Virus record (IMG/VR): IMGVR_UViG_3300030419_006726
Location: 1-64,000 of that record
Strand: one strand, 5' to 3'
Length of the DNA stretch: 64,000 nucleotides
From: a virus
Shown here: piece after piece, positions 7,481-13,840 of the stretch
How the letters are laid out: every line of letters begins with the position of its first letter
Numbering within the stretch: position 1 is the stretch's first letter
Notes under the pieces: generated by a model
Databases searched by the model: none
Seen by the model: only the letters and a program-made list of their open reading frames with translations
Told to the model about the DNA's origin: nothing
Position numbers and translations under genes: made by a program

Positions 7481-7922
7481 TTGTTTGTTAGTTATGTTGT
7501 TATCATAATAAAGAAAGATACGGTTGGTGGTATTGCGTGGGTGACTTAGTACATAGGAGCGACAGAAAGCAAGTCACATTATGTCCGTAACAATGTTACA
7601 TGTATCATGCGACAATGTGACAGCCTGCGATAGTGCAGGTTACACCTACATGTATCACGTGTGTATACAGCATGCGACAAGCCTGTAACACTGTAGCATA
7701 CCATTGTTGACAGCGAGGGTAACAGAACAGGTCCGAGGTTATATTAAAAAATACCTTAAAGAAAGTAAAGGTTAAACCTGTGTTATTGCAGAGGGAGTAC
7801 TCCTACCCCCCTCCTACCCCCGGAGGATATGTCCCTTATAACGCCGACTATCGGCGAGTGCGCTAAGGACGCGTTCACACTGCGGGCAAAATTTTTGAGA
7901 TATTAATAATTACTTAAGGAAT
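7481..7922. other. 440-bp structured non-coding region with direct and inverted repeats
   Basis: No credible gene. It holds GTAACA-A-TGTTAC (around 7587), a partial direct repeat in which ACATGTATCAYG (about 7598 and 7638), CATGCGACAA and GCCTG recur in order, and the hairpins CCTGC-GATAGT-GCAGG (about 7624), CCTCC/GGAGG (7810-7826) and CGCCGA-CTA-TCGGCG (7842-7856). A weak promoter-like pair TTGTTT-17-CATAAT begins at about 7482. It could be a regulatory region, an origin or an untranslated RNA. Confidence 0.5.
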
Positions 7923-8189
7923 ATGGATAAATCAAACGTACAGTTCAAAGTTGGAGACTTGGTGATGTACAACCCAAGCACAACGTTAATCAAGTCATGG
8001 GCAGAAGGCTCACCTAGGAAATCATTAGCAGTTGTTCTAGAGGTAGATGAAGCTAGTGACTACGCGCTCATGTACTACTTTGCAAACAATCAATCCATAT
8101 GGACATTGATAAGTGAAAGATCAATGGAAAAATACGGTTGCCCGTACCGAATATTGAACAGTCCAAAAAACACCGGTAAAAAAATTTAG
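7923..8189 (+). CDS. SH3-like small protein, array member 9
   Basis: An 88-residue protein after AAGGA. FKVGDLVMYN and LAVVLEVDE define the pattern, followed by YALMYYFANN and a C-terminal PYRILNS strand. It resumes the array beyond the non-coding region and is followed by a sigma70-like promoter. Confidence 0.68.
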   Translation: MDKSNVQFKVGDLVMYNPSTTLIKSWAEGSPRKSLAVVLEVDEASDYALMYYFANNQSIWTLISERSMEKYGCPYRILNSPKNTGKKI

Positions 8190-8192
8190 AGG

Positions 8193-8222
8193 TTGCAAAG
8201 GGCATTGGACATATGTTATAAT
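8193..8222 (+). promoter_or_regulatory. Sigma70-like promoter (TTGCAA-18-TATAAT)
   Basis: TTGCAA at 8193-8198 and a perfect TATAAT at 8217-8222, 18 nt apart, 42 nt upstream of a membrane-protein gene. It differs from the TTGAAT/TCTAAC family of the first 5 kb. Confidence 0.6.
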
Positions 8223-8263
8223 CAAAAGGTACTGAGGGCGTATATGGGGCGGTTTAAAGCATA

Positions 8264-8614
8264 ATGATTAGTATGAAGATGGGCGCGGCTTGTGCGCTAT
8301 TCGTAATTGGGCAAACGCTGGTATGGTTCCAGCTAAATTCACAGTTCGTGTGGGACTGGTGGAAAGGTAGGCCGTTTTTAGCTACGGCATTATATTCCAT
8401 ACCAGCCGGCCTGTGCTTCTGGTTGGGTGTAAAGCTAGCTTATGAGGAAATGAACGAGGTGTGGGGTCCGCGCTTCCTGATCTTCTGCATGTCGTACATA
8501 ACGTTTCCAGTACTCACATGGTGGCTATTGAACGAAAGCATGTTCACGACCCGAACAATGCTGTGCGTGATTTTATCGTTTTGCATTATATTTGTTCAGC
8601 TATTTGGTAGATAA
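8264..8614 (+). CDS. Small multi-pass membrane protein
   Basis: A 116-residue protein with four likely membrane segments: residues about 7-22, 38-57, 68-88 and 95-114. The last pair (FPVLTWWLL and LCVILSFCIIFVQL) recalls small EamA/SMR-like membrane proteins, but length and motifs do not settle a family. The function is unknown; it may act in the host inner membrane. Confidence 0.7.
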   Translation: MISMKMGAACALFVIGQTLVWFQLNSQFVWDWWKGRPFLATALYSIPAGLCFWLGVKLAYEEMNEVWGPRFLIFCMSYITFPVLTWWLLNESMFTTRTMLCVILSFCIIFVQLFGR

Positions 8615-8640
8615 GCCCATGTACCCTCATACATACATAT

Positions 8641-8931
8641 ATGAGGGATGGCTTGGAGGCTGGCGACATCGTTGAGATGTTGGCTATTGAAGACCGTGGG
8701 ATTCTCGTTGAAAAAACGTGGACCCAAGCCACGTATGCAGGAGACATGGATTACCAGTTCGGGTACTATCTCGGCAAATCTCGCCGAGAAGAGGATCAAA
8801 TTGCAATTTGGAAGATCTTTTGGTTCAAGCGAACCGGCTCGGGTGGATATAATGTTGGATATTATTCTGATAAAGCCTTGCGCGAAAGCATAAAGTGTGG
8901 TAAGATTAGATTACATAAGAAACCGCTATAG
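8641..8931 (+). CDS. SH3-like small protein, array member 10
   Basis: Up to 96 residues. The ATG has no clear ribosome site; a TTG at 8653 follows GAGGG and would give MEAGDIVEML. LEAGDIVEM and RGILVEK fit the array pattern, then IWKIFWFKR. Its stop forms part of the TAGGAG ribosome site of the next gene. Confidence 0.6.
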   Translation: MRDGLEAGDIVEMLAIEDRGILVEKTWTQATYAGDMDYQFGYYLGKSRREEDQIAIWKIFWFKRTGSGGYNVGYYSDKALRESIKCGKIRLHKKPL

Positions 8932-8938
8932 GAGTCGT

Positions 8939-9181
8939 ATGAACAAGCCAAGAACATGTGGGTATTGTTTTGAATCCGGCCATAATCGCCGAACATGCCC
9001 GCTACTAAACAAAAAAACCAAAAAAAAATATGAGGCCAATTTGGAAACTGCAATCGTAATGAGTGAACACACTAACTGGAAATGGCAATGGTGCAAGATT
9101 AAGCCTGCATCGATGCAAGTGATGGAAAAACTTAGTCCCGAGTTTGCTTGCTTCGAAGAAGCAAAAGCGTGGCTAGCGTAA
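8939..9181 (+). CDS. Single CCHC zinc-knuckle protein
   Basis: An 80-residue protein starting after TAGGAG. Cys7/Cys10/His15/Cys20 form a C-x2-C-x4-H-x4-C knuckle with GHNRRTCP, nearly identical to both knuckles of the protein at 2185. A lysine-rich stretch follows (KKTKKKYE). The likely role is binding single-stranded nucleic acid. It sits inside the SH3-like array. Confidence 0.72.
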   Translation: MNKPRTCGYCFESGHNRRTCPLLNKKTKKKYEANLETAIVMSEHTNWKWQWCKIKPASMQVMEKLSPEFACFEEAKAWLA

Positions 9182-9277
9182 AAATGCTTGCGCTTTTTGG
9201 CATAAAAAATTTTCCGACACTATTTAACTTTGAATTTTCCCTCCCTTTATTTTGTTTTTTCATGAAAATTCAATCTC

Positions 9278-9309
9278 AAAACCCTCGGTGAATGCTGGGG
9301 GTTTTTTTA
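9278..9309 (+). terminator. Rho-independent terminator
   Basis: AAAACCCTCGG-TGAATG-CTGGGGGTTTT pairs over 11 bp with a few G-T wobbles and runs into TTTTTTT. It ends the transcript that carries the zinc-knuckle gene. Confidence 0.75.
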
Positions 9310-9576
9310 TTGCCTATATATTATGTGGGCGAAAGGTACAAAATTGGAAGTTTAGTGAAGGTTGTGCCATTTTGGAATGCCACCGGCTCCGAAAAAATTG
9401 TAAGCGATGTAGGAATTATCGTATCTAATACTGAAACTTTGTGCGATCATCCCTTTTTCGATATATTCGAATACGAAATGGAGTGCGATGAGTGTTGTTA
9501 CAAGGTGTCGGTACGTGGAAAAATCTTCCTTTTTACTGATCTGGAATTGGAACTAATAAATGCGCCTGAAAAGTAA
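9310..9576 (+). CDS. SH3-like small protein, array member 11
   Basis: About 88 residues from TTG; the ATG at 9292 lies inside the terminator loop and is unlikely, and a GTG at 9325 is also possible. YKIGSLVKVV and VGIIVSN define the pattern; ECDECCY in the middle has three closely spaced cysteines. It ends with a LELELINA strand. Confidence 0.58.
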   Translation: MPIYYVGERYKIGSLVKVVPFWNATGSEKIVSDVGIIVSNTETLCDHPFFDIFEYEMECDECCYKVSVRGKIFLFTDLELELINAPEK

Positions 9577-9607
9577 CATAAAAATTTTACGAAAAAAAAT
9601 TCGCGAT

Positions 9608-9635
9608 TTGTTCCGAAATCAGTTATATTTATAAT
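9608..9635 (+). promoter_or_regulatory. Sigma70-like promoter (TTGTTC-16-TATAAT)
   Basis: TTGTTC at 9608-9613 and TATAAT at 9630-9635, 16 nt apart, ahead of ACAAGGA and the ATG at 9655. Confidence 0.5.
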
Positions 9636-9654
9636 ATACAACAAGGATTATATC

Positions 9655-9969
9655 ATGGATAAAATCGAGGTCTTTTCCACAACGGCTTTGACTGACTTAA
9701 AAGTCGTACTTCAAACTAGACCAAAATTAACTATTGAGCAAAAAGATCAACTATATCACGCAATATTGGATTTGGTCGAAGAATTTGAACAATGCATGCT
9801 AGAGGATACAATCAATACACTCATCGAGCAGAGCACACAACACATTGTAACAGAGTCACTAGACTTGCAAGAAGAAGAAAATATCGAAGAGAAGGAAACT
9901 TATTTGGCCGATACTAGGTGCGAATTTCTCAAAATTGCAAGACCGGTCGATGAAAAGTATGATGACTGA
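9655..9969 (+). CDS. Hypothetical acidic helical protein
   Basis: A 104-residue, Glu-rich, mostly helical protein with a good ribosome site (ACAAGGA). The region LYHAILDLVEEFEQCMLEDTI suggests an amphipathic helix pair. No family is recognised. Its end overlaps the next gene by 11 nt. Confidence 0.6.
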   Translation: MDKIEVFSTTALTDLKVVLQTRPKLTIEQKDQLYHAILDLVEEFEQCMLEDTINTLIEQSTQHIVTESLDLQEEENIEEKETYLADTRCEFLKIARPVDEKYDD

Positions 9970-10405
9970 TTATACTGTTTATGAAATTGGCGATCTGGTT
10001 CAATGGATCGATCCACTTTATCGTGTATACGATGAACCTCACCCAAGCGCCATGAAGGTTTATGGGATCGTTGTTGGATTTGATAAAGAGAATCCAAAAG
10101 TCTTTTGGTTTGATCGTCTAGATATGAATTCATATTTTATGTCTGCTAATGAAATCTCACTAGTCTCTCGTGCATCTGATAAAAAACACGTTCTTAAGGA
10201 GGAACAAATGGTTGTCAACTCAATCAGAAATCCATATCTTTATTATAAGATAAACAATATTAACTCAAACATAGAAAAAGATGAAAAAACACGCGACAAA
10301 CGATGGCTATGCGTACATTGCAAGGCCGGCGTTGTGTATAAGCTGCCGGCGCGATGTCCGGAGTGTGAAAAAATGTTAGGAGAAGAAATCAAGCGGAATA
10401 AGTAA
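9959..10405 (+). CDS. SH3-like protein fused to a zinc-ribbon tail, array member 12
   Basis: A 148-residue protein. Residues about 6-70 match the array pattern (YEIGDLVQWI, YGIVVGFD, ISLVSRA). The C-terminal 65 residues hold a zinc-ribbon (CVHC, then CPEC). Between them the mRNA reads AAGGAGG followed 5 nt later by an in-frame ATG at 10208, so the ribbon could also be made as a separate 65-residue protein or derive from a once-separate gene. Confidence 0.68.
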   Translation: MMTDYTVYEIGDLVQWIDPLYRVYDEPHPSAMKVYGIVVGFDKENPKVFWFDRLDMNSYFMSANEISLVSRASDKKHVLKEEQMVVNSIRNPYLYYKINNINSNIEKDEKTRDKRWLCVHCKAGVVYKLPARCPECEKMLGEEIKRNK

Positions 10406-10453
10406 AAATCAAAGTTTTTTCTCTATATAATTTAGAGAGCGAGGCTTTCGTGA

Positions 10454-10744
10454 ATGGACGAGAAGAAAGATTACAGCATGTATACTTTGTCTGAGATCGA
10501 AAAGGTGATGAAAGAATCTCCGGAATCTCTTGTCGGAGAAACTCCGACTCACTATATATCAGGATCCGGCACAGCGTGGTATTTAGATCCAACCGCCAGA
10601 AGCATGAAATTGGTGATGCGCGGCGCGAACATCGTGACTAGTCCAAACTATGTTGATTCAAAAAATAGAGTATTGGCTTATTTTATAGATGGAAAAGTCT
10701 TACTTGTTCCAAGAGAAGAAATTATTGAATTAGGATATATGTAA
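10454..10744 (+). CDS. Hypothetical protein
   Basis: A 96-residue protein. TATAAT at 10426-10431 lies upstream without a good -35. An N-terminal helix (YTLSEIEKVM) is followed by strands that recall small phage beta proteins (YFIDGKVLLVPREEI). No family is recognised. Its stop overlaps the next start (TAATG). Confidence 0.6.
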   Translation: MDEKKDYSMYTLSEIEKVMKESPESLVGETPTHYISGSGTAWYLDPTARSMKLVMRGANIVTSPNYVDSKNRVLAYFIDGKVLLVPREEIIELGYM

Positions 10745-10884
10745 TGCTTTACAAATTTGATCGATATTGGAAAATGTTCTTTATTATGCTGGGTGCCTGG
10801 ATTGTTAACGCAGTTTGTGGGTTTGAGTTTACTGTAGTTTCCCTGCTTACCATTATGGTTATGAACAGTCTTTTTTCAAGGTAG
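10744..10884 (+). CDS. Small two-pass membrane peptide
   Basis: A 46-residue ORF coupled to the preceding gene by a TAATG overlap. Two hydrophobic stretches, FFIMLGAWIVNAVCGF and FTVVSLLTIMVMNSLF, form a probable helical hairpin after the basic N-terminus MLYKFDRYWK. The function is unknown; holin-like or membrane-stress roles are possible but unsupported. Confidence 0.5.
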   Translation: MLYKFDRYWKMFFIMLGAWIVNAVCGFEFTVVSLLTIMVMNSLFSR

Positions 10885-10918
10885 TTAACTAATTAAGAGT
10901 GTTGACAGGAGATCTTAA

Positions 10919-10962
10919 ATGACGATTTCAAAAACACGACTTAAGCGAATCATTAAAGAAGA
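10919..10962 (+). repeat. 44-nt direct repeat copy 1 (shared gene start)
   Basis: Identical to 11374-11417. It encodes MTISKTRLKRIIKE and begins at the ATG of the gene. Identity at every nucleotide, including wobble positions, points to recent duplication or gene conversion of a functional N-terminal signal. Confidence 0.9.
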
Positions 10963-11377
10963 GTTAAAAAAGTCTTTATATGAAGCACAGATGCCCGACA
11001 CGGTGTCTGTTGATCCGCAAGATTGTCCGGAAGGCCAAGGCTTTGGATCGCTAACTGGCAAGCCTTGTGCAGATTGGCTAGCCGGTAACAGCCCCCAAGC
11101 TAAAAAATATATTGAAAAACATGGAGATCCTGGCTGCACTCCTGGCGCTGGTTTTAGCCCGGTCACCGGTGAGAGATGCAAGCCCGGACAACCGGCCGCG
11201 GCGGCCGGGAAAGAAGCCGCCGGGAAAGAAGATGTTCAATCTGCAAAAGCAAAGAAAATGCAATTAAAATTGCAAAAGATGTTACAAAAACCAAACATAA
11301 AAAACAATCCAGAGGCAGTAAAAACGATTAAATCCCAAATGAGTAAGTTACAGTCGTATCTGTTAGATATAAAATGA
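10919..11377 (+). CDS. Putative head-targeted protein with capsid-targeting-like N-terminus
   Basis: A 152-residue protein starting after ACAGGAG. The N-terminal basic amphipathic helix MTISKTRLKRIIKEEL is followed by two short imperfect repeats (CPEGQGFGSLTGKPC and CTPGAGFSPVTGERC), each with paired cysteines, then an Ala/Gly/Lys linker and a Lys-rich helical tail. The helix resembles the capsid-targeting sequences of T4 internal proteins in placement and character (inference). It overlaps the next gene by 4 nt. Confidence 0.65.
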   Translation: MTISKTRLKRIIKEELKKSLYEAQMPDTVSVDPQDCPEGQGFGSLTGKPCADWLAGNSPQAKKYIEKHGDPGCTPGAGFSPVTGERCKPGQPAAAAGKEAAGKEDVQSAKAKKMQLKLQKMLQKPNIKNNPEAVKTIKSQMSKLQSYLLDIK

Positions 11378-11417
11378 CGATTTCAAAAACACGACTTAAG
11401 CGAATCATTAAAGAAGA
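11374..11417 (+). repeat. 44-nt direct repeat copy 2 (shared gene start)
   Basis: Second copy of the 10919-10962 repeat, again starting exactly at an ATG. The sequences diverge immediately afterwards (GAGTTA versus GAATTG). Confidence 0.9.
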
Positions 11418-11820
11418 ATTGTTGTCCGAAGCAATTGGCCCAGTAGATGGATCTGGTCTTAAAAGTGCCGGCGATGATCTCAAAGCTTCGATCGGACAAA
11501 TTGCTAGCACACTCGATGGTGCTGGCGAAGATGTGCGCACCGGCAGTATAACTGCTGCGGGGCAAGTCGCTTCTATAATGAAAATAATGCAAGAACTTGA
11601 AAAAATGGTTCGAAAATATGAACAACAGACCAATTACAGGCTTGATCAAGCAGAAAAATGGATCAACGGCCTTAAGAAAGATTGGATTTCAATTCGTCAA
11701 AATATCGCACAGATGGCGCCAAAAGATCATGATCATGGAGACGCTGCAGAGGAGCCCAAGGCTGCGCCGACAACCAGTGAAGAAGATCCTACAGCCGGTA
11801 TGCCTGATATTGGCAGTTAA
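11374..11820 (+). CDS. Putative head-targeted coiled-coil protein
   Basis: A 148-residue protein with the same first 14 residues as its upstream neighbour, then KEELLSEA, which contains a Leu-Ser-Glu that could be a T4-type prohead protease site (inference). The middle (MKIMQELEKMVRKYEQQ and on) is a probable coiled coil and the tail is acidic and Ala/Pro-rich. It is likely a minor or internal virion protein. Confidence 0.65.
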   Translation: MTISKTRLKRIIKEELLSEAIGPVDGSGLKSAGDDLKASIGQIASTLDGAGEDVRTGSITAAGQVASIMKIMQELEKMVRKYEQQTNYRLDQAEKWINGLKKDWISIRQNIAQMAPKDHDHGDAAEEPKAAPTTSEEDPTAGMPDIGS

Positions 11821-11872
11821 GCTGACAACTAACTAATTAAATAAGAGTCTGATATCGAAAAGGAAAACAACT

Positions 11873-12181
11873 ATGAAATTTACAAAATCTGAACTTATCA
11901 ACATCATCAAAGAAGAGCTAGCCCACTTAAAAGAGATTGAAACAAAGGCATCTGATGCGAAAATGGCACAGAGAATTATTGATACCATGATTAAGCAGAA
12001 GAAGGGTGTGTTTGAGGCACTAGCAAAAAATCCAGTTGCAGCTAGACAAGTTGTTGGATATCTTGCTAGCATACTCAACGTTGACATGTCGGATACTAAA
12101 GCCCAACGTGCTGTCGGAGTACAGGCAAGAAGAATGGGCGCCGGAAAGGATGAGCAGCCCGAACCCGAAGTGGGCCCGTAG
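11873..12181 (+). CDS. Putative head-associated small protein
   Basis: A 102-residue protein after AAAAGGA. The N-terminus MKFTKSELINIIKEEL has the same Lys-x-x-Leu-x-x-Ile-Ile-Lys-Glu-Glu-Leu pattern as the two upstream proteins but a different DNA sequence. The rest is helical, with a Lys/Ala-rich core and a Pro/Glu tail. It is probably the third member of one N-terminal signal family. Confidence 0.62.
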   Translation: MKFTKSELINIIKEELAHLKEIETKASDAKMAQRIIDTMIKQKKGVFEALAKNPVAARQVVGYLASILNVDMSDTKAQRAVGVQARRMGAGKDEQPEPEVGP

Positions 12182-12227
12182 GAATCTGGATCTAGAATAA
12201 ATAGAACAGCAAAAAGCAGTAAACTTG

Positions 12228-12236
12228 TGGTATAAT
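12228..12236 (+). promoter_or_regulatory. Extended -10 promoter (TGGTATAAT)
   Basis: TG-G-TATAAT is a consensus extended -10 box, about 30 nt before the next gene; no good -35 box is visible. Confidence 0.5.
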
Positions 12237-12266
12237 CGATTCAGCTGATCATTTAAGGAGCTGAAC

Positions 12267-12626
12267 ATGCTGATACCACAATTTTTTCGAGATCAAACAA
12301 AAAGTATTCGAGGCGCCAACTTCGAAGAGAAGATTCAAACAGTTGCAAACAGGTGCAAGAAAGTTTACAAAGATTGTATATCCGCGTTTGAAGAAGGCAG
12401 AGACTTGACGCTGTATAGGCAAGACTTCGGAGACGAACATAGAATTTGTTATGATTTAATTTCATCGATTCAAACCCCAGAAGACGTTGAAGTTATAATC
12501 GATATTCTAGCAACTGTCCTCAATGAATCAGAAAGTGTCGGCCAAAAAGAAGCGCTGCGCTATATAATAACAGAGCTTCAAGTGGCGGTAGAAACAAGTG
12601 GACGACAAAAAAGTGCAAAAAGCTAG
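12267..12626 (+). CDS. Hypothetical helical protein
   Basis: A 119-residue protein starting after AAGGAG and downstream of an extended -10 promoter. It is mostly helical, with a hydrophobic stretch VEVIIDILATVL. No family is recognised. It overlaps the next gene by 29 nt. Confidence 0.62.
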   Translation: MLIPQFFRDQTKSIRGANFEEKIQTVANRCKKVYKDCISAFEEGRDLTLYRQDFGDEHRICYDLISSIQTPEDVEVIIDILATVLNESESVGQKEALRYIITELQVAVETSGRQKSAKS

Positions 12627-12870
12627 AACAGCAGAGATTAATAAATATGTTCGCGAGATCAATGATGCATACTATAGAGATGGTTACTCACACCATGGAA
12701 TGCCAATGCCTTTAAATCAAACTTATTTATTCGATTATAGCATTGTTTGTCATTTTGATCCTGTAACATGTAAGACTGTAGAAATCGCATGCTTTGATCA
12801 CAATGATGCACTAAGTAGAATGAAAAATCTCTTATTGAAAGGAGTTTGCGCCTGGATTAAGCAAGAGTAA
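12598..12870 (+). CDS. Hypothetical protein (GTG start)
   Basis: A 90-residue protein starting at GTG within the preceding gene. It contains YYRDGYSHHGMP and a His/Cys-containing CHFDPVTC segment, but no established motif. The function is unknown. Confidence 0.55.
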   Translation: MDDKKVQKARTAEINKYVREINDAYYRDGYSHHGMPMPLNQTYLFDYSIVCHFDPVTCKTVEIACFDHNDALSRMKNLLLKGVCAWIKQE

Positions 12871-12873
12871 CAC

Positions 12874-13113
12874 ATGAAACAGAGAGAGCCGTTTGGAAGT
12901 TTAGCTGCAAAACACTTAAAAGTAGGCGATCTAGTATTGTGGAAAAACTATCGTAATGAAAAGTTAGGCGTTATCGTCAGTTTTGACATTAAGGTTCTTG
13001 GAGGGCGACCGGTTTCGGTCGCTCGAATTGTTTCTGCAGACGGCAGCTTTGGTCAAGCGGAAGTTTTTACAATTAATTTAAAAGTTATTTCCGAAGCCTC
13101 GATAGCGGAATAA
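12874..13113 (+). CDS. SH3-like small protein (dispersed array relative)
   Basis: A 79-residue protein with LKVGDLVLWK, LGVIVSFD and the terminal LKVISEA, almost the same final strand as members 2 and 3 at 5.8-6.3 kb. It shows that the family is not confined to the tandem array. Confidence 0.7.
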   Translation: MKQREPFGSLAAKHLKVGDLVLWKNYRNEKLGVIVSFDIKVLGGRPVSVARIVSADGSFGQAEVFTINLKVISEASIAE

Positions 13114-13128
13114 TTATATATACCATGA
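13106..13128 (+). repeat. 23-nt junction repeat copy 1
   Basis: The stretch from CGGAATAATTATATATAC through the next ATG matches 13423-13445 except for one base. It spans the stop of one gene and the start of the next. Confidence 0.7.
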
Positions 13129-13430
13129 CTGATGAACAACTTATAGAAGTATTGAACGATGCTTATTACGATTACACCGAAGATACGACGGGGGAGTGGC
13201 TGGAACACTCTCTAACACGAGAGAACAATACTGAAATAGAGTTTGATAGATTGATGCGAGATCGCTCAGTCAGTGACGAGCGAGTCGCGCAGCTCAAATC
13301 TAATTATGGTCTAGACACAAGCCTTTCGGTCCCCGCGGCCCTAGAGCACTTTATCAATGCTCTTGGTGGCGAAAGGTGGTCCGCAGAAGAGGCTGCAGTC
13401 ATCCGCGGAAAAAGTACAGTAACGGAATAA
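13125..13430 (+). CDS. Hypothetical acidic protein
   Basis: A 101-residue acidic protein starting inside a 23-nt repeat; no normal ribosome site is visible. It is helical with no recognised domain. Its end carries the second copy of the same repeat. Confidence 0.58.
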   Translation: MTDEQLIEVLNDAYYDYTEDTTGEWLEHSLTRENNTEIEFDRLMRDRSVSDERVAQLKSNYGLDTSLSVPAALEHFINALGGERWSAEEAAVIRGKSTVTE

Positions 13431-13445
13431 TTATATATACTATGA
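13423..13445 (+). repeat. 23-nt junction repeat copy 2
   Basis: Second copy of the 13106-13128 repeat with one difference (C to T before the ATG). The repeated TATATATAC may affect transcription or translation, or mark a gene-insertion boundary. Confidence 0.7.
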
Positions 13446-13840
13446 ACTACTTTGACGAAACAATATGGCGTGATTTTAAACACTTGATTAATGAGCACAA
13501 AAAGCCGCTTATGGAGGACGATCCTTCATACAGGCAATCAACATATGCTATCGACCTTAAGATAAGAATTGAGAAGCGTAAGGGTGGAAACAAAGAGCAA
13601 ACCCTGGATGAAATAAGGGGCATACCTTTTCTCACTGTTGTAAGTATTGTGCCAGATACATCATCAAGTGATGAGGCGGCATATTTAACAACCTTAAAAT
13701 GTAAATTTGCCCTAACACAAAACAAAGATCCAATGGCATATAAGCAGAATGTTTTAATTCCATCGCTGATCAATATAAAAGGACTGAGCATTAAATACAT
13801 CAATAATCCGTCACTACTCGCGAGGCCTCGACAAGCATGA
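13442..13840 (+). CDS. Hypothetical protein
   Basis: A 132-residue protein from the ATG in the 23-nt repeat; an earlier in-frame start lies inside the preceding gene. It has N-terminal helices (IWRDFKHLINEHKK) and then mixed alpha/beta segments (IPFLTVVSIVPDT). It overlaps the metalloprotease gene by 4 nt. No family is recognised. Confidence 0.6.
   Translation: MNYFDETIWRDFKHLINEHKKPLMEDDPSYRQSTYAIDLKIRIEKRKGGNKEQTLDEIRGIPFLTVVSIVPDTSSSDEAAYLTTLKCKFALTQNKDPMAYKQNVLIPSLINIKGLSIKYINNPSLLARPRQA

Noticed and set aside
7829-7906. A 25-codon ORF after GGAGG in the non-coding region
   Set aside because: The ribosome site is only 2 nt from the ATG and pairs with an upstream CCTCC; the peptide has no recognisable features.
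9292-9309. ATG at 9292 as start of SH3-like member 11
   Set aside because: It lies in the terminator hairpin loop and would add a Leu/Val-rich stretch that no other member has.
13105-13441. TATATATAC as a T4-like late promoter (TATAAATA)
   Set aside because: The box is only a few bases from the ATG, which would give leaderless messages, and the sequence does not match the consensus well. I saw no consistent TATAAATA series in the window.
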